From: Penicillus capitatus
Lineage: Eukaryota > Chlorophyta
Reading direction: 5' to 3'
Assembly: GCA_965649825.1 (NCBI GenBank)
Contig: OZ287708.1
Location: 620,001 to 684,000 of the forward strand
Length of the DNA stretch: 64,000 nt
A program made the position numbers and the translations under genes. The notes beneath the pieces are model-generated. The model saw only the letters and a program-made list of their open reading frames with translations, was not told where the DNA came from and did no database searches. Shown in pieces: positions 41,029 to 53,268 of the stretch (within the stretch, counting starts at the first letter, position 1; every line of letters starts with the position of its first letter).

Positions 41029-44000
41029 CTACTCTGAGATCGGCATGATACAAGGCTGAAGTTGATGATAGGAATGATCAAAACGCTTTGCAAATTCCAA
41101 AAGGCATTTCAGGTGCTGTTTGGGATTGTTGCCATTCATTTCTCCAAGCCATTGGACTGCTGCACTCAATTGCTGCTCAACCACGCTTTCTTCTTGCTTC
41201 AAAAAACTCCGAGCCCCGCCTGCTTCCATAAGAAACTGATGACTTTTCACGAGGAATGCCCGTTGCTCATCGATGAAGTTCTCACAATGACGGATCTTGA
41301 TTTCTGGCACCATCAAGGACTCGACGGCCGTCCATTGTTTCCCCGACATACTGCGGAACTCCCTTTCCAAAAGATCAAAGCCTTTGTCCACTTCAGACAA
41401 CAAATCAGAAACGCCGTCTTCCATAAAACACACTGCATCCGACAGGCACTCCAGTTCCATGAGCAGGTAGTCGGTGGTTGAGATGATGCCCCCTGTGGCC
41501 ACATCTTTATCTCGGATGATCATCGCCATAAAATCCAACAGCGTTGTGATCTTCTCTTCCACTCTTGGCCCTTCCAGTGCTTGAGATATAGCTGTCGGAA
41601 CACTTCCGGCACGCTTGAGTGGCTCAGTTTCTACAGCGCTGCTCTGAGAAGAAGCCTTGCTACTTACGCGTGTGTCCCATAATCGAGAGAGGGATTCAAT
41701 CTTTATACCCCCAGCATTTCCTCGCGATGTTCCTCTGTTCATGGTGTTACCCACCTCAAAAGAGAATTCTGTCAGAACAGGGAACCGTGTGGAACATGTG
41801 GCTTACCGAGAGAACAGTAGCAAGCACCGATTGAAGTCTCTTGCTTTCACGGATCTGATGACAGGCAGTCTTGATTGTCTGTAACATATCAATCGCTTCT
41901 GAATAATTCCTCTCCCATGTTCGAATCGCTAGTTGGCAAGCAGCTTTGACGCGCAAGCGAGGAACGACGGTCATAGCGACCAAGATCTTTTCGGGCACAG
42001 ACAGATCCTTTTCGTCATGTTCGTTGAGATCACGAATCTCCCCTTCCGTTGGTCCAATCTGAGAACAAAGCATTCTATCAAGAGCCACAGGTCGATCAAG
42101 AGATGCACTTGAGACAGCAGATCAAGCTCTTCGTCTGTCATTCCGTCCCCTGACAATACAGCTCGACAAATCTCATCAATCCCCGTGAAGTGCTTGAATC
42201 GCGTCATCATGATCGAGACGTTGTTCGCACGTCCCACAGACAAAGCCATTGTCGATCCCGATTTCTTAACAGACGGCGTCGTTGTGACGGCCGCGTTCTT
42301 TGACTTGAGTTGGTCGTCATTGCAGAATAAAGTCTCCAGCATATTGAGATATTCGGGTGCTAATTCTCCCTGCGTTAATGAACTCCACACCGTTCCACTC
42401 TGTTTCGGGGTAATATCCCAAAAGAATGACTTGGTCTTCGACACAGGCCGATTCTGAACAACAGATCTCATAGGCTGCTGAATTTCCGACAATGACAGGA
42501 ATGAACCTTGAGCGAGGGAGACGGTGTGAGAGAAATGGAAGAAGAACGTCGCGCTTTGGATCGAGGTGGCGGCGGAGGCGGCGGTGGAGCAGGTACACGA
42601 CTAACAGCTTTCTTTTTAGGTCTCTCCTTCTCAGCCTTTTCAGCAGGAACAGAAGTGGACGCTTCTTTATCCTTTTCTGTCTCAGCTACAGTCACACACC
42701 TGCGATTCAGAGATGCATTGCGTGTTGTCTGCCTCACTATTGCGATGATCAGAGAGAACAGGCCTCGTCGTAGTGGTACTGCCTTCTGAGGCAAATGGTG
42801 TCGCAGGAGTTTTAGTTGTCACGATTTCCTTTTCTTTTTTAATTGGTTCCATGGCCTGGACTGGAGGAATCTCTGTCTCCGCTTTTCTTTCTACTTCTTG
42901 TGACAAGCGCTCTGGCAACTGGGATGGTAATCGTCTTGAGGGCACTTCTGTCTTCTGGAGACTTTCGACGGTTGCGTAGATAGATGGCAGCAACCCCCCT
43001 GTCTGTGCCAGCCACTTATTCTTGTAGTCACTGAAACTCATACTCGGTACTTCTCTGTATATGCTCACAGTTGTATAACCAGAGTTTGCATGAGATATCT
43101 TACTCTTCTTCCTCAGAGCTCTCTCCGTATGTGAGAGTGAGCTCCATAGTGACGTTGCAAGCTGGATTATCCAAGACATGTCGCATGTCCATTCCTAAAC
43201 AGGATAAATCTCCCGACGAGAGACGAACGATTCCAGCCTCCATAAACGCCGAATGGAAAGAGAAAGCCACAACTGGAGGGTCATTTGTGGATATACAGTC
43301 TTTTACAAACCAGAGGCCGACCACACAGTCTCCTGTGACGGACACCTCAGGAGACACCTCCACAGCGGAATCCTGCATTTCACCGAAACCTCTCACCATT
43401 GGGAAGCAGACTGCAAAGTGTACTTGGATGGGTACGACCTCTTTCCATTTCAGCTTTCCGCCTTGGTAAATGACAAGAACAGGATGTAACAATGAGTCTT
43501 TCCACCTCTCCGAGAGTAACCGTGTTACTCGGAGGTTTCTAAACAACACCCGTGAGCTTTGCTTAGACAAGGAGTTCTGGTTTACGTTTTGATTTCATCG
43601 AGACCTGTTATAATGACGTGATCGACAGCCAGTGGCGTGTTCTGTGATGGTGGTGGATTCGGTGTGTAAAGGATGGATAAGAAATACTGTGCGTATCGTT
43701 TACGTGCTGGCCCTCCATAGCTGAAAACAAAACACGATTCTTCGTCGATCGGCATTTCGTGGATCGGGAAAGACCTGTCGATCTTATTCGTATCGATGCC
43801 AATACTGTACATCACTTGCGAAACGTCACTATCCGGTTCTTCAGGTGTTGCAAATGCTACAGAGAAGAGCAAATAAACGCCACGATGCGAACAATGATAG
43901 CGGCAGCGATGCCGATCGGTCACACCTTTGTCGTTAACGTTCCAGTGAGCACCCGATTCCATATGCTGCAGTGAAGAATGATGTAGGGATGAAGTCTTCT

Positions 44001-44660
44001 CCGAATCGCCAAGATATGCCAGATAACAGCCAACAACAAACTTTAGTGCTTCCTCCCCAGACCCAACAGCTGGACTGTTCGCGTGAAGAAACTATGTGAC
44101 AAATTCGAGCGGCGTTTTGTGTGTTGCATAATAGGGAGGACATATCGGCTTACTGTGACATTCTTGTCGTTTATCCTAAGCCAACTGTGCATGGTAGAGC
44201 AGATAGTAAAGAGTATGTCTAAAGGAATGAGATCAGAGCCTGGCGCAACATTCTTCCCCGATGATGGGCAATCCACGACTCGGTGGTCAAACAGCCGCAA
44301 CTGTGTTGGGTCTGTCCATGGATCGCCCAGATTCATTACCAACACATTATCCATTCCTCCGCAATGAGTTTTCAAATAATGAGCAGCAGACGCCATCTGA
44401 TGATGCCGTTGCCTTCAGAGCAGTATGTCTGCAATGATCATTTCAAGGAGATGGCTGCACTTGTCGGCCTCGTGCCATGGTGGATGTGCCAATCGATTGT
44501 TGTGAAGTGCCCGGCCGTCTACACTGAGGGGAGAATCGGAGAATGTAGTGGCACCGGACTTTGTACCGGTCACCAAACCGAAAATGCGATCGGTCAAGTG
44601 CAGTAGGCCACATGGCGGGGGAAAATGGTCGTTGAGAACAGGCAGGCAACTCACAATCAT
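41029..44660 (-). CDS. PTEN-domain formin (class II-like)
   Basis: Actin nucleator. Order of domains from the N-terminus: PTEN-like phosphatase (GLLHLTDRIFGLVTG; ASAAHYLKTHCGG; LVMNLGDPWTDPTQLRLFDH; LFTICSTMHSWLR), C2 domain (ARKRYAQYFLSILYTPNPPP; TGDCVVGLWF; VVAFSFHSAFMEAGIVRLSS), proline-rich FH1 (about 42560-42600), then FH2 (KSFFWDITPKQSGTVWSSL; VGRANNVSIMMTRFKHFTGI; RGNAGGIKIESLSRLWDTR; TTLLDFMAMIIRDKD). This is the layout of plant class II formins. The phosphatase loop, expected as HCxxGxxR, reads HANSPAVGSG: catalytic Cys replaced by Ala and Arg lost, so the domain is probably a lipid-binding pseudophosphatase. Start at 44660 is the first ATG in frame; introns are short. Confidence 0.85.
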
Positions 44661-44966
44661 CGTCGCTATCACTGCCACTCGAGGCTCTTTCAGGCCTATA
44701 CCCAAATTCTCTATTCGTTCACATTCGACGCAGGCTGTTTCCGTGTATTACCAATTTGGCGCTTGTGCTGTGAATTTTGAGGCAGTAAGTCGCGGCAGTT
44801 TGTTCCGCAGGGCGTTGAACATCACCTAGAGACGAAGTGCTCGTAGGTAATACAACTGGAATAAAAAAGATGCGACGCGTCGGCTCCGTGCGAGAAGTCT
44901 CGTCCGTCGTTCACCGCGAGACGTACAACAGTCGTACAGGATTACGATTTGGACACATCACTCGAA

Positions 44967-45695
44967 TCAACCGGACGACCGAAACAGCGTCCCGCAACAA
45001 GACAAGCATCCTCGATAGACCATGACCATAACAGTCTTGGCACTCTCGGCTCCGCCAGGGAAGTAGGAGACGACATAGTAGATCAGTGCCAGTACTTGGA
45101 GACCACAGCAGAGAAGGGATAGAATGTAGCTTTTGAGTACGATGGCTGCGTACAGGGTGGCAAAGAGCGTTGCCATATAGGCAGCACTGAACCAGATGCG
45201 CTCTTTCGAGACCATGTGCTTCAATTGCTTCTTCCATCCTCGAAGGCTCGTAAAGGCAGAGAGGATAAGGAGACTGCCTAGAGAGAAACTGAATGCAAAT
45301 TTTGAAGGCGATAGAACGACGAGAGGCAGAGCCACGGTGAAAGCCAGGAAGAGCATCACGAATCCTGCAATCAAGAATCCACCAAAGTAGTACCAATTCT
45401 GCATCGATGTGGCTCTGTGACATGGAAAGGCAGTTGAATGGAGAGGGCGAAGGAAGGGAAAGCGATTATACTCAGTCACAGTCTCTCGTGTCGAGGAGAC
45501 AGCTGCGGACACGCGATTCGTCAGGTCGTTGACGGCGGTCGTAAAGAGAGACGTCGAAGGTTCAGTCGCGCCACCAGACTCGATATCACGTTGCGCGTCG
45601 TTGTTCGAGTATTTGGTCCATTCGGCCAAAACAGACGAGCTCGGCACTTCGCCTGAGGAGCTCTCGAAACCAAAGAAGGAACGAATGCTGTCCAT
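44967..45695 (-). CDS. SFT2-type vesicle transport membrane protein
   Basis: Golgi four-span protein that helps endosome-to-Golgi fusion (yeast Sft2). The start at 45695 gives MDSIRSFFGFES, a polar N-terminal region, then NWYYFGGFLIAGFVMLFLAF, LVVLSPSKFAFSFSLGSLLI, RIWFSAAYMATLFATLYAA and LCCGLQVLALIYYVVSYFPG. The FAFSFSLGSLL and YYVVSYFPGG motifs are diagnostic. The last residues after the fourth span extend beyond the usual end, finishing TLFRSSG. Confidence 0.85.
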   Translation of the reverse strand: MDSIRSFFGFESSSGEVPSSSVLAEWTKYSNNDAQRDIESGGATEPSTSLFTTAVNDLTNRVSAAVSSTRETVTEYNRFPFLRPLHSTAFPCHRATSMQNWYYFGGFLIAGFVMLFLAFTVALPLVVLSPSKFAFSFSLGSLLILSAFTSLRGWKKQLKHMVSKERIWFSAAYMATLFATLYAAIVLKSYILSLLCCGLQVLALIYYVVSYFPGGAESAKTVMVMVYRGCLSCCGTLFRSSG

Positions 45696-46022
45696 AACGA
45701 ATGGGACACGTGTCGCACTTCGAATGCAAAACAGCCCTTCAGTTTCCCGTTCTGAACATCGGCGGTTGAAGGGCAGCAGTGCTCGAACGCCTGGCAAGAT
45801 TTATTAAAGATGTCTGGCAAAGGTGCCTATTGCAGAACGCAATCCTCAGCTCTTTCCTCCTTTATTGATCAGCTAGGATCGGTCATCTGTTTTGAATCAT
45901 AATGTGAAAAGCTCTCGACTCTGTAAAGAGTGAGATCTCTGAATCAATCAAATCGTATTTTCTCACACAAAGAACGATGAAATCGCCTGCAGTGCGCAAT
46001 CTAAGCAGCGTTGCGCCTGGTG

Positions 46023-47330
46023 TTACCCGTTGAGTTTCCAGCTGCGTATCACGCCGTCATCGCCACAAGAGATGACTTTTGAGTTCATCAAAACAACAAA
46101 AAGAATGGGAGGATCGTCAACATCGACTGTTCGGAGCATCTCCCCGTTGAGAATGTCCCACACATGAATTTTCCCATCCCATCCAGCACTGGCAACTTGC
46201 ATTCGATTCAAAGATACACTGCGAACAGCGCGGGTATGTCCATGCAGTGTCAGGACCGAAGCCCAGGACTGCATGTCCCACAAGCGAACGGTGCTGTCAT
46301 AGGAACCTGTTGCAAGCATGTTCTTTTGGATGGCCAAAGAGTAGACGGGTCCAGTATGATCACGGAGAACATGCAAACAAGCTCCTGTGTCTCTAGACCA
46401 GACCTTCACGGTACAATCGCCGGAGCCGCTGAAAATCAAACGCTCATCGACTTGTAGACACCAGATCGGCTTTGGATGAGCACAAATGTGGAATTTACAG
46501 CTTCCATTGCATTTGTCTAAGACAATGAGACTTCCATTTAACGCACCAGCCACCTACAGACAGTGTTCCACACATCTATCTAGCCACGAGACACATTGGT
46601 CGAGGCCTTACAATAATCTCCTGATCCATGGCAATACATGTCACGACGGACTTATGGACGACTGATGTAAACACATGTACTAGAGTTGGTGAATGGCCAT
46701 ACATGATCACTTTGCCTTGTCCAGTTCCCAAAGCAAGCGAACTTCCATAAAAAGCTAATCGACAGACACCGCACTTAAGCACGCGTCTGGATGAAAGGTG
46801 TTTGTCTGACCTATACATGTTGCACGGTGAGCTGGGATATCCACGTCGCAGATCGTATGGTCTGTGGTCAAATTCCAAAGCTTGAATCTGTTCTTGGTGC
46901 AAGCAGCTAGCTTGTCGCCATTAAAAGAAAGACACCTGCAGAAGAGACGGATTGTCTATAGATGAGCAGGAGTGAAGGAACGAGACTTGATGTTTTGTTT
47001 GGAGCAGTATAATTTCTCCTCTTGCAATGTGGAATAGCGCCATCTTTGTTGCGCACCGAATTCTTTTCTCCACTCTACCCGATGCCACATTTCGACGCAC
47101 TCGGTTCCGTAAGTGGCCAAACATATCTTCTTCCATAGAAAGGCGTCGTCCTTGCACATTCCGTGCCAGAGCTTGCAAACGAGGGGCGCCGTGCTTAACA
47201 AGAATAGACCATCGAGACAAACAAGGATCTCTCTCAATACATCGTTTGGCAAGTTTAGCCAATTTCTTTCAGTGGCCTCATCTGACTGCTGCTCCCCCGA
47301 ATCTGCAGCCGTGTGGTACTTTACCGAATT
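46023..47330 (-). CDS. F-box protein with WD40 repeats
   Basis: Likely substrate receptor of an SCF ubiquitin ligase. The F-box reads RNWLNLPNDVLREILVCLDG then LFLLSTAPLVCKLW (about 47180-47270). After several exons, WD40 blades are clear: WCLQVDERLIFSGSGDCTVK then VWSRDTGACLHVLRDHTGPV; MLATGSYDSTVRLWDMQSWA; MQVASAGWDGKIHVWDILNG; SKVISCGDDGVIRSWKLNG at the C-terminus. Blade consensus G-H/D...W-D is retained. The true start is not seen: the F-box frame stays open upstream to about 47335 without an ATG, so another 5' exon is probable in the short interval before ECI1. Confidence 0.8.
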
Positions 47331-47654
47331 TTCCTGTTAACACACGATTGCCTAGAAAGAGCTGTGCACTCGGGTACACTCACATGCCACAATTGCCGAG
47401 ACATACTCACCCGCTGTTACTTGTGCTCCGCGAACTGCTATCTAAAGAAATGCATAACCGTCCACCTTTGGTCCGTTTCCACCTCGGCGGTTGATCCGCT
47501 TGTACCCGCAGAAAATATTCTGTCAAGAGCAAGAAGTTTGTCCGCAGTCCACGGAAACCCACTCAATATTGCTCGGACGATTTCTTGGCTGCATACTTCT
47601 GGCAGCGATGGAACTCTTCCTCCTTACATCTGCCACATTACGTCGACCAAACGC

Positions 47655-48561
47655 ATGACACCATCAGCGTGGGTTTCATGCATAAAGAGACCGGAAGGAT
47701 TCGCCGTGCTCTCGATCCATAGAGAACCCGTCAACGCTTTCGATCTAAATCTGTGGCAACAACTCGACGAAAACATTCGTCACTTGGAAAACGATGCCAC
47801 GTCGTCACCGCTGTCCACTTGTGTGAAGATGCTATTGTTTATGTCTAGGATCAAGGGAGTGATTATTTGTTCTGGACTGAAGCGGGATCTGTTTACGGCA
47901 GGAAACGATTTGGGAGAGCTCTATGCACCCAATACATCCCTCCAACGCTACAAACAGTTCTGGAAAACGTCGAATGCCTGTCTGGCACATATTCTTGTAT
48001 CGCCACTTGTCACCATCTCAGCCATTCGTGGACAGTGTCCAGCGGGAGGTGGACTCCATACAAGCCAAATCCAAGAACAATGGAATTCTGAGTCCAATAC
48101 TGTTCCTAGGTTGCATGTTGTCACTGTGCTGTGATTATCGTCTCATGACGGACTTCGGTCGAATCGGTTTGAATGAAGTCGGACTCGGTATTCCTGTTCC
48201 AGGTTATTGGGGTGAACTCTTTGGAAGAACAATAGGACATGGTCCAGCACGAACCCTTCTTCTGAGTGGAACCATGCTTCCTTCTCAGAAAGCACTGGAA
48301 CTTGGACTGCTCGACGACATGTGTGAGAAATCTTTACTGATGCCACGAGCTGAAGCACAGATGACGAAGATGTTAAAGATCCCCAGTGAAGGTCGAGCAG
48401 CAACAAAGATACGCATGTTCGGTGGTTTCGTTGAACAATGGACGAATGCTTTGGAGGAAGAGGCAGAATGGGCATTTGTATTCCTGAGCCGTCCCAAGAA
48501 TGTGCAGTTCCTCAAGTCCATCATGGACGGACTATCGAACAAGCATTCTGCTCGATTGTAA
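47655..48561 (+). CDS. ECI1: Enoyl-CoA delta isomerase (ECI1-like, crotonase fold)
   Basis: Auxiliary beta-oxidation enzyme moving cis/trans-3 double bonds to trans-2, mitochondrial in animals. Motifs: AVLSIHREPVNAFDLNLWQQ, GVIICSGLKRDLFTAGNDLG (oxyanion loop), ISAIRGQCPAGG joined across an intron of about 60 nt to CMLSLCCDYRLM, GRIGLNEVGLGIPVPGYWGE with the catalytic Glu of the ECI family, LLLSGTMLPSQKALELGLLD, and a C-terminal helix ending FLKSIMDGLSNKHSARL. The ATG at 47655 directly precedes the conserved fold; the same frame is open about 340 nt further upstream and could contain a targeting peptide. Confidence 0.88.
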
Positions 48562-48891
48562 ACTGTCTCGCAGATAATGAAGTTGCTTGCATCCTGCGAA
48601 AGAATGCTTGCAAACCATGAGATGCCGTCGATAGCGACATCCTTGTTGCCGATCGCTGTAAATTCAATGCCATCGATGGGTCACATCAAGAGTAGGTGTT
48701 GGCAAAGAGTGGCGAGTGGGCTTCGTTTTCGACAGCGAGGAATCGATCAAAGTTATGTCAAATGCTAAATCGTGTCGTTACAGAGTCACACAAGTAAAAG
48801 TGATCGTGTGATTTTGCTGATCAGAGCAATCCATGCTGATTTGACGATCCAACCAACCATGGCAATATGAAAACTCTGAAGAATAAAATGT
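48562..48891. other. Short convergent intergenic stretch
   Basis: 330 bp between the ECI1 stop and the Dr1 stop; nothing recognised. It should hold both 3' ends. Confidence 0.5.
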
Positions 48892-50151
48892 TCAAGAATG
48901 TCCTTTTGCTGTATTTGTTTCGCACTCAGTTGCATGAAGGTTCTCCATATGAGATGACTCCACTGCGATATGTCTTCCGTCATCAACTGGAAGCGAAGCG
49001 GCATCGAAATTCCCCACTGTCGGCGTCAATGTTGCTGCAGGAATCGAATCCGGAAAACTCGGTTGCATTGCCTGATCATAAGATGTGACTGGCATTTGAA
49101 TAGAGCATTCACCAGCGGGTAGATTTTCCAACGGCTGCTGTGATAATTGAGGCAATCTCGCCACTTGAGATAATACTGTCTGCCAAGAAACAAGATGCTG
49201 TCGCCCGTCATGCAAAATGATGACAGGCTGGCTCATCGCAATATGACGAAAATCCAAGACAGGTTGTTGTTTCGCAGCTGGATCTGTCTCCGATGCCATC
49301 TCTGTATCATTCTGCTCGATCGGTTGCGCAACAGAGTTGATGACATTGGGTTTGAAATCGGATGCAATCGGCGACACGGGTAAGGGATGGATGGGCAGGA
49401 CATCGGATCGAGCAGCGAGCTCTGCATAAATAGACGATGGCATCGGACGGGTTATGCTCGTAGGATGCATGGACGTATCGGATACACTGATCTGCCCCAT
49501 TCGCGTCAAGGACTCTGGCGTCACGCCTTCCATGAACGTCTTTTCTTCCAATACTGTGGAGGACGCATGTGGGTCTTGGAAACTGTTGGATCGCGCTTTT
49601 GCATCTGCAAAGAGCTTCTGTTGCATAGCAATCTGTTGTTCTTCACTGTATCCCGCTGCATCTGCTGCTGTCTTGTGCCCTCTTGGCCTCAGTGCCGCTA
49701 TCAGAACACAGCTACCGTGATGTTATGGTGTGGAGAAGCAGACCTGATTTGTTTTTGTTCTCTTCTTTCCACGAATTCCATGCTTCTTTGACGTCTGGCA
49801 CGAATTCTCCGAATCCCAATTCTTCCAAGGCTTTTAGAACGTGTTCTGGATGAATTGTGTTTTTCTTTTCGCGTGTTGAGACATCGTTCGATTCGGTAGA
49901 TAAAAGATTGACAAACTCTGTTGGCACAGGAAAGCTCTCCGCGGATGCACGACGGCGTCGGTGTCATACCTGTGCAGCATTCGATGAGCATATCGAGCGA
50001 ATCCGATCCAAGTCGTAAATCGTTTGGCGTTAGCTCACGTATCATCTTCGATAACGTCGCTGCGGCGAAAAAAAAGAGTGAGAGGCGGCGGTGCTGGTCG
50101 AAGGCTGAGACCTTTTGGCAAAGAGACGTCGGACTCGTCCATAATCGGCAT
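48892..50151 (-). CDS. DR1: Dr1 / NC2-beta transcription regulator with long C-terminal extension
   Basis: Histone-fold subunit of NC2, which binds TBP on promoters. Exon 1 encodes MPIMDESDVSLPK; a 52-nt intron follows; then ATLSKMIRELTPNDLRLGSD, SLDMLIECC, an intron, TEFVNLLSTESNDVSTREKK, NTIHPEHVLKALEELGFGEF then VPDVKEAWNSWKEENK. This is the canonical histone fold. After another intron SEEQQIAMQQKLFADAKA corresponds to the Dr1 segment EEELLRQQQELFAKAR. The tail then continues for about 230 residues rich in Ser, Pro, Gln and Met, against roughly 70 in animals. The extension may be a regulatory or activation region; no domain is visible in it. Confidence 0.9.
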
Positions 50152-50266
50152 AGCGGAACGTCGGAGTGGTCTTCAAGACGACGAGGCCACGAGCGCTAAT
50201 AGGAATGTGTCTTCGTGAGCGTCTGAAAATTGTACACAAATGGGCATCATTATACCGTGGAGGATA

Positions 50267-52002
50267 TTAGAAGGTAAGTTTGTACCCACGGATGTCCTGA
50301 CCTTCCAGCGTCTCTTTTAGACGACGCATCAATCCCAGACGCAATTCGCCAAAATTTGCGACCTCACGCTTCAGAGCCGTCGCCTAAAAGAACGACGACA
50401 TGAGTGAAGAGAGAAAGAGATGTGCGCAATGTGCTACCGCTATTTCTAGGGTCACTTCAGAATCGGATAGAGCTCCCACGTTGACGCCGAAAGGAATGCC
50501 ATGGTTCAATCCAGGAAACTCCTCCAGTGTTTTCGTGATAACTTGAATTACATCATCCAGCTACACATAAAACCCGATGATGAGATTCTACGGAGAGGAG
50601 TAGGTGGGTAGGGACCTTGTCGAAATGCTCGAGGCCGAATTTGAGAACGATGTGTATCCTGCGACCGGATTCCAATGGTAAAATGGCTCGTGTCGGAAAT
50701 CGGGACTCGTTTCCAATCACCATTTCTGCCAACAGCTGCACAAGAAGGGCATTGTCCTCAGCTGCACTCAAAGAGTGCGTGTTCGCACTTTGTTTGGCAG
50801 AGCGAGTGGATAGTTGCGATCTGTCTGGACAATGGTTCTCAGGGGATTGATTCTTTCCACGATGCCGTTGTAGATGAGGGATCCATTGTTGCTGAAGATC
50901 TGAACACGATCGCCAGCAACAAACGGTCGAGATAGAAACTATAGAGAGAACATGTGAGATCATCACGTCTACGATGTATGAATCGGCGGCTTTACGAGAT
51001 TGATCCCTGCAATCATGTTGGCGAGGACAGATTGTGCACTGAGTCCGACAACGATGCCACTGACCCCTCCAAATGTCAAAAGCGGTCGAATGTCAAATCC
51101 TGCCAGTCCAGCAGCGGAGACCACACCCAATCCGACAATTGCCCAGGAGAGGATATCATTCAAAGGAATCACGATACGCTTGTAATCTTGCAACAGAGCT
51201 GGAGATCTCTTGGCCCATTGTTCGAGCAGCCACGTGACATACTGGTTCTTAAATGTCACCAGGAACCATATTCTGTCAAGAACATTGAGAGAAATGGCGA
51301 TCGATCAGGACCTACCCTGCCAGGAGGAACACTTGTTTCAGTACGATGCCGACGAAGTCATCGATCGGTTGCAGAACTTGCAGAGCGAGATCCAGAAACA
51401 TTTCCAATCGGCGTCCAAGTGTATTGCGTGTGCATGTTGTGCAGAGACGCATGGTCTCATTCAATCGACAAGTGAGGACGCGAACGCAGTGGAAGATCGC
51501 AGAGAGGGGCAAGAAGAATGCCAGAGGTGCCGACAATGCACGCAAGACAGCGCCTGCCACCGTTTTGCTTCGCTTGACGCGACTGTCCGGGGCCAATTCA
51601 GACGTCCATGTTGCCTAAAGCATGCCTCTGTGTATGAATTCGAGGAAGAAAGGTCGAGACTTCGGTGTGTTTTCGGGTGAAGACGTGCAGCAATCGGATA
51701 GCCACGTACGTCGCGATCGCCGTCGTCACAATTTCGGCTGCTGCCGCTGTGAGAGGTGACCAGACTGGCGTGGACACTTCGAAGACGAGAGGGATTTGCG
51801 CATACTGATCTTCCAAAGCGACGCGCACAAGTGGTCGAACGGCAGGTCGATGGGAAAGAGAAGGACGCCATGAACAGAGCCGTGCAAAAACAGGCGACCC
51901 CTCAATACAACGCTTCTCTGGCCTGCGCTGCCATTCATGCGCGTTTGGGCGTTGCACTGAAGGCAGTCTTTGGAGAGAGAGCTGCAGGCGCACGAAACGC
52001 AT
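50267..52002 (-). CDS. Organellar MscS-like mechanosensitive channel (MSL)
   Basis: Tension-gated channel. The first in-frame ATG at 52002 opens a basic leader (MRFVRLQLSLQRLPSVQRPN), consistent with a mitochondrial or plastid presequence. Membrane spans: LTAAAAEIVTTAIATYVAIR, VLRALSAPLAFFLPLSAIFH, then PLNDILSWAIVGLGVVSAAG and the pore helix LLTFGGVSGIVVGLSAQSVL then ANMIAGI, the MscS TM3 with its Gly/Ala pattern. The beta domain includes GDRVQIFSNNGSLIYNGIVE then RINPLRTIV. The C-terminal part reads LDDVIQVITKTLEEFPGLNH and ends REVANFGELRLGLMRRLKET with GYKLTF at the stop. In plants such channels protect plastids from hypo-osmotic swelling. Confidence 0.85.
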
Positions 52003-52034
52003 TATGTTAAAATGGCTGAAGGCGACGACTTTGA

Positions 52035-52468
52035 TCAACACGAACCACTACGACGGGATCTCACTGGTTGGCCACTGCTGAATGCAGGCACGACGTGGAT
52101 AGATACAGACAGACCTGCGGGATATGGACCACACACACGAGTGCCACTTCGTCCATCTGTCCTCTGCCCGTCTCGCCATGACCACCATCTGCACCTCAGA
52201 GTCGAGAACATGAAGCGACGAGCGACAGTTTCGGTGCCTTTGTCTCTGAGACAGACGAATGGCGAGATCTTCTCTTGGTTGCTTTCCTAGACTGATGGTA
52301 TGTATTCGCGCACCGTTGACGTACGCGCTGACCGAAATCTCGTCACCGCGTGTCCAGTAGCATTCATCCGAGTGCGCAGGCAAGGTCAGCATCATCTGCC
52401 TGTCATGCATCACGACGTCTTCGGACAACCGAATCCTCTGCCTCTTTCTTCGCACATTTGTCTGTCAT
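52035..52468 (-). CDS. Possible small gene, unidentified
   Basis: Starts MTDKCAKKEAEDSVVRRRR at 52468. A likely next block is QMMLTLPAHSDECYWTRGDE then ISVSAYVN, followed after an intron of about 66 nt by DKGTETVARRFMFSTLR. The frame can be continued to a stop at 52035. The exon joins are only partly supported and no family is recognised. Its end lies 32 bp from the MscS-like start on the same strand. Confidence 0.3.
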
Positions 52469-53268
52469 GAACGCGTTGGTGTTGCCAAAATAAGAAAGAA
52501 TGAACAATAGCATCGTAACTACATGCTATAAACTTGAATCTCTTCATTACGGTATGTTGTTCTTTGATCTCTGCCCAAGGGAGAACAATATCTCTTTCCT
52601 GCAGAACATGTCACATCTGATAGAATTAACGGCAGCACAGATAACAGAGCATCGAACACTCGAAGACGTGGTCTAAACGAGCGACAGCGGCGAGTCAAGA
52701 GCGGTGCAAACAGCCATTGCTCTGGGTAGCTAACCTTGCTGAACGAATGAACGATGCACCCGAGGTCTCATTTCAGATCACCGAAGAATAAAATCCGGTC
52801 TCTTCGAGTCGACTTCCGTAAGGCCTCTTATCGCGCAACTGACATACTTAAAACAAAAAATGCCCACGATACCCATTTATTGCACCGAAGTCGTTGTGTT
52901 TCAGCGATAGTGTTTGTAGAAGCGAGAAACCCCAAAGGTCCTCTAACGAACAATAAGGAAAGGAACCAATCAACCGATGGTGGAGGTGAACTCCAACATA
53001 TGACAGTCCACGTATGCTAACAGAACGTATTCCTCTTTGACAGACGACAGCGACCCACAAGATGACAATGTTATACAAAAAATAAAACAAAACTGCCCGT
53101 CCAGATTGATCTTTGATCCAGATACAAAGACACATCGTAAACTAAGAGAAGTCATGCGTGGTTTTCGTAGTAGCCTCAAGAGAAAGCGAAACTACATGGT
53201 TTCGTTGAATGAAATTGGATTTGGTGTCAACGGATAACCACTTAGAATCGTCAATGGTCACTGGCTCA
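52469..53268. other. Gap without recognised gene
   Basis: 800 bp between the start of the small gene and the stop of the unidentified minus-strand gene. No RNA, repeat or conserved protein was recognised. Confidence 0.4.
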
